NCBI GenBank assembly: GCA_002690085.1
Contig: NZDM01000069.1
Span: forward strand, 1-57,791
Length of the DNA: 57,791 nucleotides
Direction: 5' to 3'
Origin: Flavobacteriaceae bacterium
GTDB lineage: Bacteria > Bacteroidota > Bacteroidia > Flavobacteriales > Flavobacteriaceae
The notes beneath the pieces are model-generated. The model was not told where the DNA came from. It did not search any database and was given only the letters and a program-made list of their open reading frames with translations. Below are positions 1-7,385 of this stretch, in pieces. A program made the translations under genes and the position numbers. Position 1 is the stretch's first letter, and every line of letters starts with the position of its first letter.

Positions 1-3
1 GCC

Positions 4-17
4 AAAAAATTGAAAAG
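4..17 (+). promoter_or_regulatory. Early promoter motif (AAAAAATTGAAAAG)
   Basis: A run of A followed by TTGA matches the Mimiviridae-type early element AAAATTGA. It lies 23 bases before the ATG at 37 and 65 bases before the ATG at 79. Elsewhere in this window the motif usually sits 30-90 bases before the start codon. Confidence 0.75.
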
Positions 18-36
18 TATTTTAGTGTGTGAGAGT

Positions 37-1389
37 ATGGTATCTGAAAAGAAAATTGCAAGCATCAAGTTTACGAACATGTCCTCTATTATGAAGATCA
101 ACGGAACGTCACTGTCGGCTCTGTCTGAAGCACTGCGTGCTTATATGCCAGAAGTAGTGTCGAAGCTGGCGACCGAGTATAATTTCGACCAGGAAGCTGG
201 TTTGAAAGTGTTGGGCGAGTTGAGCGTCCAAAAGGAAGGTAAGAGTCGGGGGGTGAAGGCGAAACGTGTTGTGCCAAAGATCCTTCTACCATTCTGCGGA
301 GTGGTTCAAGAAGACTGGTGCAAGGCAGTTCGCTACAATCGCGGCCTGTTCACCCAATGCACTAACGCATGCAAGGGTGAGAAGTTCTGCAAGACCTGCG
401 TGAAGTCGGTGAATGAAGCAGGTGTTCCTACCTACGGACTCATCGAAGAGCGTGGCAATGAAGGGTGGACATGCCCTAAAGGTAAGACGCCTGTGAACTA
501 CGGTAACATCATGGCCAAGATCGATGTCACCAAGGAGCAGGCAATCGCTGAAGCCGAAAAGCTCGGATGGACCATCCCTGAAGAGCAATTCGAGGTGGTG
601 AAGACTCGCAAGGGTCGTCCTGCTAAGAAGGCTAAGGAAGCTGATGAGAAGCCTAAGAAGCGTGGTCGCCCTAAGAAAACCAAGCCAGTTGTTGAGGCAG
701 CAGGCACAGGTGATGACCTCATCGCTCAGCTTGTCCAGCAGGCTCAGCAGCAAAATGAGGTAGTGGCGGCTCAGGAAACTGAGGACGAGGAGTCAGTTGA
801 TGGCTCTGAACCAACTCAGTCTCCTACTGATGAAGAGTCCACTGAAGATGAGGTGGAAAAGCAGCCTAAGAAGAAAGTGGTTCGCAAGAAAAAGACCGCT
901 GAGGAAAAGGAAGCCGAGAAGCAGGCTAAGGCTGAAGCTAAGGCTAAGCTAGCTGCTGAGAAGAAGGCTGCTAAGGAAGCTGAGAAGGAAGCGGCAAAGT
1001 TGGCTAAGGCTGAAGCTAAGGCTAAGCTAGCAGCTGAGAAGAAGGCTGCTAAGGAAGCCGAGAAGTTGGCTAAGGCTGAGGCTAAGAAGGCTGAGAAGTT
1101 GGCCAAGGCTGAGGCTAAGAAGGCCGATAAAAAGGCAGATGTTGCCGAAAAAGAGTCGCCTAAGACCTTGACACCAACTGAAGAGGTGGTTGAGGAAATG
1201 GGCGAGCTTCAAATCGAATCTCCAACTGCTCTGGATGAGGAAGAGGAGGACGACGCGGTTGAGGTTGTGAAGTTCACTCACGAGGGTGTTGAGTACTTGC
1301 GTGATGGAGATGGCACGGTGTACGACATGGAAACTCAGGAAGAGATTGGTGAGTGGGATGAGGAGTCTAAGGTACTGACCCTCAACTAA
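37..1389 (+). CDS. Lysine/alanine-rich AT-hook protein, function unknown
   Basis: About 450 residues. The N-terminal half is globular with a cluster of cysteines (CTNACKGEKFCKTC), which suggests a zinc site. It is followed by KKRGRPKK, a classical AT-hook core for minor-groove binding of AT-rich DNA. The middle is an Ala/Lys/Glu coiled coil built from 26-residue repeats. The C-terminus reads EGVEYL then VYDMETQEEIGEW, a short ending I recall from other large-virus proteins. The gene is rich in G+C (33 of 60 bases at 541-600) against an AT-rich genome. I start at ATG 37; ATG 79 (MSSIMKING) is equally likely because it lies at a more usual distance from the early promoter. A role as an early DNA-binding or chromatin-like protein is inferred. 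Confidence 0.8.
   Translation: MVSEKKIASIKFTNMSSIMKINGTSLSALSEALRAYMPEVVSKLATEYNFDQEAGLKVLGELSVQKEGKSRGVKAKRVVPKILLPFCGVVQEDWCKAVRYNRGLFTQCTNACKGEKFCKTCVKSVNEAGVPTYGLIEERGNEGWTCPKGKTPVNYGNIMAKIDVTKEQAIAEAEKLGWTIPEEQFEVVKTRKGRPAKKAKEADEKPKKRGRPKKTKPVVEAAGTGDDLIAQLVQQAQQQNEVVAAQETEDEESVDGSEPTQSPTDEESTEDEVEKQPKKKVVRKKKTAEEKEAEKQAKAEAKAKLAAEKKAAKEAEKEAAKLAKAEAKAKLAAEKKAAKEAEKLAKAEAKKAEKLAKAEAKKADKKADVAEKESPKTLTPTEEVVEEMGELQIESPTALDEEEEDDAVEVVKFTHEGVEYLRDGDGTVYDMETQEEIGEWDEESKVLTLN
925..1062 (+). repeat. 78-bp tandem repeat inside the AT-hook gene
   Basis: The stretch beginning GCTAAGGCTGAAGCTAAG near 925 recurs 78 bases later near 1003, then decays into shorter Ala/Lys/Glu units. It encodes a 26-residue coiled-coil repeat and is in frame, so it can change the length of the coil without breaking the gene. 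Confidence 0.7.
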
Positions 1390-1418
1390 GTACATAAAAA
1401 CAAATAAAAAATAAAAAA

Positions 1419-1428
1419 GGCATTAGCC
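1419..1428 (+). terminator. Small hairpin after the AT-hook gene
   Basis: GGC-atta-GCC inside A-rich low-complexity sequence about 30 bases after the stop codon. It resembles the small GGC/GCC hairpins after the eIF1A gene. It is short, so the call is modest. Confidence 0.35.
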
Positions 1429-1492
1429 ACAAAAACAAATAAAAAATAAAAACTATAAAAAAAATAAAAACGAAAACCTAAAAGTTTTCTAT

Positions 1493-1586
1493 TACCGGTA
1501 TCTCGTTATCCTACCGATATCTGAGTTAGGTATAATAGACTATTTTTAGTACCGGTATCTCGTTATCCTACCGATATCTGAGTTAG
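1493..1586 (+). repeat. Two tandem copies of a 37-bp intergenic repeat (57-bp period)
   Basis: Copies at 1493-1529 and 1550-1586. Each is two related 19-bp halves: TACCGGTATCTCGTTATCC, then TACCGATATCTGAGTTAGG. The first half contains the palindrome TACCGGTA and the second GATATC. The first copy is followed by GTATAATAG. Two more copies lie at 4002 and 4958. They sit directly before the early promoter of the helicase gene, so a regulatory role is possible. Confidence 0.85.
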
Positions 1587-1587
1587 T

Positions 1588-1597
1588 AAAAATTGAA
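1588..1597 (+). promoter_or_regulatory. Early promoter motif (AAAAATTGAA) of the SNF2 helicase
   Basis: The motif lies one base after the second 37-bp repeat and 87 bases before the ATG at 1684. Confidence 0.7.
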
Positions 1598-1683
1598 GTA
1601 CTTTTTTTAATTGAACAGTATCACCATTCAAACCAATAAACGTTACAAACGCAATTATAAAGTACGGAGTTCAACACTACAAT

Positions 1684-3300
1684 ATGGAGATTCAACAGTA
1701 TAACATGGAGCCTTTCAACGGTTACTTGAGTCGCAACAAGATGGACACTAAAGATCATCAACTTGAAGGAGTTCAATGGTGTCTTCGCATCGAAAAAGAA
1801 GGTGAAGAAATGGGTGGCTCTCGTGTCAAGTCCGGTCTCCTCGCCGATGAGATGGGTCTAGGCAAGACAATTCAGATGATAGGGTTGATTCTATGCAACT
1901 TCAAGCCCCATACACTCATTGTATTGCCTCGTGCTTTACTTGAGCAATGGGAGGGTGTCATCTGTCGAACACTGGGTCACGTACCACTAGTATACCATGG
2001 TCGGGTAGCTAAGACTACCACAGAGGAGGAGCTGAACACAGCACCTATTGTACTGACCACCTATGGAATGCTGGCAGGATTAGTGGAAAAGCCAGTGAAG
2101 GGAAGACCGTTGAAATATGGTCCGTTGCACAGTGTAAGATGGAACCGTATCATCTTTGATGAAGCCCACCATCTGCGTAACCGTAATACCAGAAACCATA
2201 AGGCAGCTTGTCATGTGAGAGCCAGTCATAAATGGTTGGTAACTGGGACACCTATTCAAAACAGTGTAACGGACTTCTATGGTCTGTGTGCTGTATTGGG
2301 TATGTCTCAGCCCTTCTATGTGAAAAAGGACAACATGGTAAAGATTGCAAGCCGTCTAATCTTGAAGCGTTCTAAAGCGGATGTGGGCATTAATTTGCCA
2401 CCACTGAAACGTAGGGTTATAACGGTACCCTGGGCAAGTGAGGCTGAAAAGCAGATGGCAGAGGATATCCACGTGCATCTACAGTTTAGCCGACTAGGTG
2501 CTGGTCGTGCAGACAACCTGTTCAGTGGTCTTCAGATTCATCACTTTGCAATGCTACAGCGTGCTCGTCAGAGTTGCATTGATATGGAGTTGATGAAAAA
2601 GAACATTGAAAAACTGATGGCTCTTGAGATTATTCCAGAAGACTTCCCAATTGATGAGGCCATGGGTTATCACAGTAAGATCGACAAGGTGATAGACATT
2701 ATTAAAGAGAGAGCGGATAATGGACGCTCTAAGTTGGTGTTCTGTCATTACCATATGGAGATTGATAAAGTGATGACGTCACTAGCTGAGCTGGGTCTAA
2801 AGGTAGGGAAGTTTGATGGCCGAGTGTCTCAATCGGAGCGTGAGGAGATCTTGGAGCGTGGTGATCTAGACGCTCTGGTCTTGCAGATCAAGACTGGCTG
2901 TGAGGGTCTTAATCTTCAACATTTCAAGGAGGTCTACTTTGTTACACCTCACTGGAATCCTGCGGTTGAGGATCAGGCGGTTGCACGGTGTCATCGTATT
3001 GGACAGGATAGCCCAGTGGATGTCTTCAGTTTCAAGATGGAGCCATTTGATGAAAACAGGATGACTCGCACTATGGATCTGTACGTAAAGGAGGTTCAGC
3101 GTGTCAAGAGGAACGAGATGACCTTGATCGATGGTGAGAAAGAAGGTGATGGTGCAGAGTTGCCAGACAAATGTTCGATATGTTTGTGTGCTCAGCATCA
3201 ACATACTCATCAAAAGTTGGAGTGTGGTCACTGCTTTCATAGGGATTGCATAAATAGGTGGTTTCAGCGATCTGCTCTTTGCCCACTATGCAGACAATAA
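1684..3300 (+). CDS. SNF2-family helicase with C-terminal RING finger
   Basis: A 538-residue DNA-dependent ATPase of superfamily 2. Walker A is DEMGLGKT (55-62), the DEAH box is at 159-162 (IIFDEAHHLRN), and the second lobe carries GCEGLNLQ and a final HRIGQ motif typical of SNF2 enzymes. The last 42 residues form a RING-H2 finger starting at Cys497 (CSIC ... CGHCFH ... CPLC). The helicase-plus-RING layout resembles Rad5/HLTF-type proteins but is much shorter. Such enzymes occur in many large DNA viruses, where roles in transcription, chromatin remodelling or repair are proposed. The RING suggests ubiquitin-ligase activity. The early promoter at 1588 and two 37-bp repeats precede it. Confidence 0.93.
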   Translation: MEIQQYNMEPFNGYLSRNKMDTKDHQLEGVQWCLRIEKEGEEMGGSRVKSGLLADEMGLGKTIQMIGLILCNFKPHTLIVLPRALLEQWEGVICRTLGHVPLVYHGRVAKTTTEEELNTAPIVLTTYGMLAGLVEKPVKGRPLKYGPLHSVRWNRIIFDEAHHLRNRNTRNHKAACHVRASHKWLVTGTPIQNSVTDFYGLCAVLGMSQPFYVKKDNMVKIASRLILKRSKADVGINLPPLKRRVITVPWASEAEKQMAEDIHVHLQFSRLGAGRADNLFSGLQIHHFAMLQRARQSCIDMELMKKNIEKLMALEIIPEDFPIDEAMGYHSKIDKVIDIIKERADNGRSKLVFCHYHMEIDKVMTSLAELGLKVGKFDGRVSQSEREEILERGDLDALVLQIKTGCEGLNLQHFKEVYFVTPHWNPAVEDQAVARCHRIGQDSPVDVFSFKMEPFDENRMTRTMDLYVKEVQRVKRNEMTLIDGEKEGDGAELPDKCSICLCAQHQHTHQKLECGHCFHRDCINRWFQRSALCPLCRQ

Positions 3301-3385
3301 TTAAAAAACTATAAAAATCAAAAAATAAAAAAAATAAAAAAGATGGCGATAAGTCATCATTTTTATTGTATTTTCTCTCTACGAA

Positions 3386-3757
3386 CTACTTAGAAAAGTG
3401 AACTAAGAGTGATAAAGCTGCAGCAGCAAAGCAAAACATAGCACCAACAGGATCAAGGACCGGATGTTTAATTCTGCCAGTCCACTCAAAGTATTCTCCC
3501 ATCATCCATAGGAAGCCACCAATAAATGCAAGTATAACACTAATGCTAGTGATAGCATTAGGGCGTGTGTTGAATAGTTTAATTGCAGTTTTGGTATATT
3601 CACGAGCAGGACGAAACGTAATCATGAGAAACATTGCTAGAATAGCCCCAGTAGCATAACCATGTTCCCAGGAATCATGTTTGTAAGCCATTTGGTGAAT
3701 GAATGCAGTTAAAACTAATATAGATAAGACAGTGATAAGTGAAAGTAACATATACAT
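3386..3757 (-). CDS. Small multi-pass membrane protein, unknown function
   Basis: 123 residues with about four hydrophobic segments: an N-terminal anchor (residues 1-20), one near 35-50, one near 70-90 (ITSISVILAFIGGFLWMM) and one near the C-terminus. No family is recognised. Its ATG overlaps the stop of the upstream gene by one base (TAATG), so the pair is probably expressed from one message. An in-frame ATG at codon 3 would avoid the overlap. Confidence 0.7.
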   Translation of the reverse strand: MYMLLSLITVLSILVLTAFIHQMAYKHDSWEHGYATGAILAMFLMITFRPAREYTKTAIKLFNTRPNAITSISVILAFIGGFLWMMGEYFEWTGRIKHPVLDPVGAMFCFAAAALSLLVHFSK

Positions 3758-3951
3758 TATGTTGACATTTTCTCTCTTTTATGCCAAGGTCTAGGTGAAT
3801 AAAGTCCTGGTATGGAATGTTTTCTTGAAGTTAAGTTAATACCATGCATAGATTGATCAAGTTTGTTATTATTGTAGACAGTAGAATGTTCAATTTCTCT
3901 GATTTCATCATTAATGGTAGTGGTTTTAGATGTAGAATAAACGCAACCCAT
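3757..3951 (-). CDS. Small protein with myristoylation/palmitoylation N-terminus
   Basis: 64 residues starting MGCVYS. Gly2 with a small residue at position 6 matches the N-myristoylation signal, and Cys3 next to it is a typical palmitoylation site, so the protein should be anchored to the cytosolic face of a membrane. The rest is polar and probably disordered. It overlaps by one base the membrane-protein gene downstream, which suggests a shared message and perhaps a shared membrane. Function unknown. Confidence 0.65.
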   Translation of the reverse strand: MGCVYSTSKTTTINDEIREIEHSTVYNNNKLDQSMHGINLTSRKHSIPGLYSPRPWHKREKMST

Positions 3952-4001
3952 ACTACTATTATGTAAGAAAAAATATGACGATTTATAGTAATAATTATTA
4001 T

Positions 4002-4038
4002 TACCGGTATCTCATTATCCTACCGATATCTGAGTTAG
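4002..4038 (+). repeat. 37-bp intergenic repeat, third copy
   Basis: The same two 19-bp halves as at 1493, with CTCATTATCC instead of CTCGTTATCC. It is followed by GTATAAAAG. It lies in the gap before the acylated-protein gene (minus strand) and beyond the end of the gene at 4128. Confidence 0.85.
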
Positions 4039-4050
4039 GTATAAAAGCCC

Positions 4051-4125
4051 GATTATAGGGTATAATAGTGTAATTTCAAATACTTATTGGGATTATAGTA
4101 TACAATGCTGGATTCGCGGGTATAA
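4051..4125 (+). repeat. Three degenerate 15-bp repeats (GATTATAGGGTATAA)
   Basis: GATTATAGGGTATAA at 4051, GATTATAGTATACAA at 4091 and GATTCGCGGGTATAA at 4111. They follow the third 37-bp repeat and share the GTATAA end seen after the larger repeats, so both may belong to one element type. No coding potential. Confidence 0.5.
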
Positions 4126-4127
4126 CT

Positions 4128-4511
4128 TTATTTTGGATTACTAATAAGATTACTTATATCCAGAGGTATGTATGATAGTTGGGCAAGCATATCTTCTAAA
4201 TCCTGCTCTGGCGTTTTTGCATCTTTTTCTTGTTGTTTTTTAATTCGTTTTTGTCGTTTGGCTTCAAGCCATTGATTATATTCATCTTGTTCTGCTTTTC
4301 TCTCCTCATCAAAAGTTTTTATAGAGAGAATATTACCGTTTAATCTATCGTATGTGACAGTCATTTCTGGTCTAGGTTTTTCACAACCATCTCCATCAAA
4401 GAATGAGATATGACGCTTCCGTTTTTTGGGAGGTGTTATAACTAGGGTAGGATTAGGAGTGATTGTTAATGCTGCCATTTGTTTGTCAAGTTTTTCGTCT
4501 GGGTTCTGCAT
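4128..4511 (-). CDS. Hypothetical protein with basic nuclear-localisation-like patch
   Basis: 127 residues. Residues around 29-34 read KKRKRH, a possible nuclear localisation signal. The C-terminal half (EERKAEQDEYNQWLEAKRQKRIKKQQEKD) is a charged helix likely to be a coiled coil. An 8-bp palindromic hairpin (ACTTATAA/TTATAAGT, 4512-4532) abuts the start codon. No family recognised. Confidence 0.65.
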   Translation of the reverse strand: MQNPDEKLDKQMAALTITPNPTLVITPPKKRKRHISFFDGDGCEKPRPEMTVTYDRLNGNILSIKTFDEERKAEQDEYNQWLEAKRQKRIKKQQEKDAKTPEQDLEDMLAQLSYIPLDISNLISNPK

Positions 4512-4590
4512 ACTTATAATAGTGTTATAAGTAAATCAATTTATTGGATGTAAGAAATTAGACTTTGATTCTTACACGTTATTCTAAAAA

Positions 4591-4602
4591 ATAAAATTGA
4601 AA
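4591..4602 (+). promoter_or_regulatory. Early promoter motif upstream of structured RNA candidate 1
   Basis: ATAAAATTGAAA. The next open reading frame on this strand is 2 kb away, so this early motif has no protein gene to serve. It lies about 30 bases before the start of a GC-rich folded segment. Confidence 0.65.
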
Positions 4603-4630
4603 TACTTATTTTGTGTTAAGTAATAAGCGT

Positions 4631-4935
4631 CTTGGGCCACACGGTGTTGGTTCAGGATGTCCCATAATCATAGTGCGGTTGATAGGGAGATGACACTATT
4701 AGTCCAGTCTAACCAGCTGGAACGTGTAACGTACTATAACCTCCCTGCTGGGGAGAGTAGTACTAGGCTCTTCAAAAAAAACGTGGAATATCGGTGTGGC
4801 TGCTGCCGCCACTGAAATATGGGTGGTACCCTGAGAAGAGTAGATGAAAAGGCAAGCTGTGCAGAGTATAGTACGAAGGCTTACATCGTAAGAGGCAACA
4901 CCGCAGGTTATGTGCTAGGTAGTTGTATGATGCCC
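4631..4935 (+). ncRNA. Candidate structured non-coding RNA 1 (about 300 nt)
   Basis: A GC-rich, non-coding island in AT-rich sequence, preceded by an early promoter motif. Complementary segments nest well: GGGC 4634-4637 with GCCC 4932-4935; CGGTGTTG 4642-4649 with CAACACCG 4896-4903 (8 bp over 260 bases); a bulged hairpin 4660-4669/4677-4688 whose loop ATAGTG (4670-4675) can pair with CACTAT 4694-4699 as a pseudoknot; GTACTA 4731-4736 with TAGTAC 4758-4763, capped by CTCCC/GGGAG; GTGGC/GCCAC 4796-4812; GGGT/ACCC 4821-4831; CTTAC/GTAAG 4880-4892. No RNase P, tRNA or SRP signature was found. Ends are approximate. Function unknown. Confidence 0.65.
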
Positions 4936-4957
4936 CTTCTATAGACTATATTTTTAT

Positions 4958-4994
4958 TACCGATATCTCGTTATCCTACCGATATCTGAGTTAC
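4958..4994 (+). repeat. 37-bp intergenic repeat, fourth copy
   Basis: TACCGATATCTCGTTATCC then TACCGATATCTGAGTTACG, followed by TATAATAG. It directly follows structured RNA candidate 1. A weak inverted relative may lie at 5056-5073 (GTTAGCGAGTTATCGGTA). Confidence 0.85.
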
Positions 4995-5093
4995 GTATAA
5001 TAGCGTATTTTTACTATATAGTGGACTTTTGGTACATTACATAGTATTCTAATTAGTTAGCGAGTTATCGGTAGCAATTCGCCAGTATAATAT

Positions 5094-6056
5094 TTATTCT
5101 AGTTTAATATTCAAATTGTCTAAGTAATATTTTAAAACTAAATGTTCAATCTCTTTTTCCTTTTTTATATCTCCAAAGTTCGAATCCATAAATAGATTTG
5201 CATTTTTTATAATTTGCACACATTTATCTTGATTTTTTTCAGCCCATTGGTACTTTTCAATTAAATCAGAATAATCTTTTTCAACCGGAACATAATGCAC
5301 CCATGGTTCAAGCTTAGTTTCCATTAACCATGATTCATATTTAGGCTGGCTCATAAAAACAAGTGAATCACTTGCTAATTTCCAATTAATATCACTAGCT
5401 TTGTCATTGCCATCAATAGATAAAACATATTTATTTTTAAGCATCTCTTGTGGAGTGGTTTTTTTTCTTTTACAATAATCGGGATTTTCTAATTTAAATC
5501 CCTGACATACATATTGGTAAGCAATATCACACACATTATTATTATAATACTTTGATACAGCTATATGCCGTTGCGGTTCCTTCTCCCACCCAGTTGTAGA
5601 ACCTCTCCAGTGAATAATAGATTTTTTATTTTTAAAATTATCGTAATTTCGTATTTTTCGGACAGAATCAACAAAACCCCAATGCCGGTTATAATTAAAC
5701 CTCATTAATACTCTTGTTCCCGGTTGTTCTATTAAACGTACCTTACATAGAAACGGTAAATCATCGCACTTCTTAGTATTGTCTCCCCACAATAATGAAA
5801 AATATTTATTACTATAATTGGATTTAAATACTGACCAATCATTTTGTCCCTTCCAATATTCAGGTATATGTGGTTTATAGTTACTTAAAAGATGATCACT
5901 AACGCTCAAAACATGTATCGTGTCATTCGCAATATCCGAATTATCTGCTGTGCTTAGCACCTGAGCTTTTGGCACAGTTTTAGTTAAAGCTTTAAAACCA
6001 TTTGTATATAGGCGTACACGTTCATTTATATTAATATTTTCCCAGCTATTCATCAT
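5094..6056 (-). CDS. Glycosyltransferase family 90 (CAP10-like)
   Basis: 320 residues with the features of CAP10/GT90 sugar transferases: IIHWRGSTTG in the N-terminal half, KYVLSIDGN near residue 210, ASDINWKLASDSLVF, and the C-terminal LEPWVHYVPVEKDYSDL block that binds the nucleotide sugar. Eukaryotic relatives transfer xylose or glucose in the ER or Golgi. There is no signal peptide or membrane segment, which is usual for virus copies that work in the cytosolic factory. It opens a cluster of glycosyltransferases (5.1-9.7 kb), so it probably decorates virion glycoproteins or fibres. Start is ATG 6056, or the next codon, also ATG. Confidence 0.88.
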   Translation of the reverse strand: MMNSWENININERVRLYTNGFKALTKTVPKAQVLSTADNSDIANDTIHVLSVSDHLLSNYKPHIPEYWKGQNDWSVFKSNYSNKYFSLLWGDNTKKCDDLPFLCKVRLIEQPGTRVLMRFNYNRHWGFVDSVRKIRNYDNFKNKKSIIHWRGSTTGWEKEPQRHIAVSKYYNNNVCDIAYQYVCQGFKLENPDYCKRKKTTPQEMLKNKYVLSIDGNDKASDINWKLASDSLVFMSQPKYESWLMETKLEPWVHYVPVEKDYSDLIEKYQWAEKNQDKCVQIIKNANLFMDSNFGDIKKEKEIEHLVLKYYLDNLNIKLE

Positions 6057-6128
6057 ATTATTATTATAATAATCTATTTATTAGCATTTAACTTACTGAC
6101 GGCATTCATTAAACTACAGTTATCATAA

Positions 6129-6368
6129 TCATAAGAAAAATAATGGAGGCTCTTTTACTCTTGAACAACAACAACAAAAATAATCTATTTCTACTGGTCT
6201 TGCTTCGACAGCCGGTGTTCCTATTACAACCTCCATTGCCGGTACAGCATGTTCTAAAGAGCGCAATTCTGGTGTTGACATATAACGTCTCATATGTACG
6301 ATATTTCTCTCTTCGTTAGTATTAACAACTGATGAAACATTATTATTAGTTAAAAGGTTAGATGTCAT
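6129..6368 (-). CDS. Small protein with a poly-cysteine C-terminus
   Basis: 79 residues, mostly polar, ending with FCCCCSRVKEPPLFFL. A run of four cysteines near the end could be palmitoylated or bind metal. No family recognised. It sits between two glycosyltransferase genes. The call rests on an intact frame and good spacing only. Confidence 0.45.
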   Translation of the reverse strand: MTSNLLTNNNVSSVVNTNEERNIVHMRRYMSTPELRSLEHAVPAMEVVIGTPAVEARPVEIDYFCCCCSRVKEPPLFFL

Positions 6369-6415
6369 ATAAACAACATATTAGATTAATTTTATCTAAC
6401 TTCATTCTTACATTC

Positions 6416-6511
6416 TTAATTAACTACGGTATAATCCCTATCATTTTGAGTTCCAGTATAAAATAAGATTACCACAATCACTGTTATGATTATGATATCG
6501 GCTATTAACAT
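6416..6511 (-). CDS. Possible 31-residue single-pass membrane micropeptide
   Basis: A short frame with ATG at 6511 encodes MLIADIIIITVIVVILFYTG followed by a polar tail. It is one transmembrane helix of about 17 residues. It lies in the 260-base gap between divergent genes. AT-rich sequence can produce such frames by chance, so confidence is low. The rest of the gap shows nothing else. Confidence 0.3.
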   Translation of the reverse strand: MLIADIIIITVIVVILFYTGTQNDRDYTVVN

Positions 6512-6629
6512 CTTATATCTTTCTTATATTTTGTAAATAGATTCTTAATCATTTTTTGATATCAATTACTTTGTTATTTTATAAAATGTAAGTAAAACAT
6601 GTTATAAAACAATACGATAATAATATATA

Positions 6630-7385
6630 ATGAAAGTATTTTTAACCTTTTCTGGTACATCTCCTGATAACCATTTGCGCAAAGATTTTCATGATTCAGT
6701 CAAAAGAATATGCAATCAAGCTCTTAACACCCGATTATTCAATAAAATTATTGGCTTAACAGATATTGATTTAAGAGAAGATCCATATTTTTCAAAGGAA
6801 CATATCAAATGGTGTGATGAAAATAAGCGTGGATTCGGATATTGGCTTTGGAAATCATATGTAATTAAAAAAACAATGGACACATTAAAAGATGGAGATA
6901 TTTTAATGTATATTGATTCAGGATGTGAAATAGGAGGACCGCGAGCTAGTCATATACCATACTATTTAGATGCTGTTAAACAGGAGAAAATAATAGCTTC
7001 TGATACCGGATGTGTAGAAAAAGACTGGTGTAAACGTGACTTACTAATTAAGTTAGACGCAGATACACCTTACATTACAGATTCTAATCAAGTACAAGCA
7101 GGATTGCAATGTATTTTAGTGTGTGATTTCACAAGAGCATTTATAAATAAATGGTTTCAATTATGTTGTATACGTGAAAATATAAATGATGCGCCATCAA
7201 TTGAAGATAATTACGGGACATTCAGGGAGCATAGACATGATCAAGCAATTTATAGTTTATTATGGAAAAAAGCTAGAATCCCTAGACGATTATCAATGGA
7301 AGGTTGTATCTATGCTGCAAGAAACAGAACTGGAAAAAGTGTTCTACCTAAACAACCTATGAAAATGAATCTACAGACCAGATAA
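6630..7385 (+). CDS. Probable GT-A type glycosyltransferase
   Basis: 251 residues. A GYWLWKSYVIKKTM segment near residue 70, followed by GDILMYIDSGCEIGG, resembles bacterial and viral sugar transferases in which the acidic IDSG region holds the metal and nucleotide sugar. Later HDQAIYSLLWKKA matches the C-terminal helix of such enzymes. No signal peptide. It is convergent with the protease-like gene and overlaps its end by 15 bases. The donor and acceptor cannot be read from sequence. Its place in the glycan cluster supports a role in virion glycosylation. Confidence 0.65.
   Translation: MKVFLTFSGTSPDNHLRKDFHDSVKRICNQALNTRLFNKIIGLTDIDLREDPYFSKEHIKWCDENKRGFGYWLWKSYVIKKTMDTLKDGDILMYIDSGCEIGGPRASHIPYYLDAVKQEKIIASDTGCVEKDWCKRDLLIKLDADTPYITDSNQVQAGLQCILVCDFTRAFINKWFQLCCIRENINDAPSIEDNYGTFREHRHDQAIYSLLWKKARIPRRLSMEGCIYAARNRTGKSVLPKQPMKMNLQTR

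Noticed and set aside
286..753. Minus-strand frames across the AT-hook gene (286-753, 498-722, 816-1106)
   Set aside because: Low-complexity antisense shadows of a gene with clear promoter and motifs.
4620..4945. Group I intron identity for RNA candidate 1
   Set aside because: GTGTAACGTACTATAAC at 4725 and AGAGTATAGTACG at 4863 vaguely recall the R and S elements, but no interrupted gene flanks it and P3/P4/P6 could not be built.
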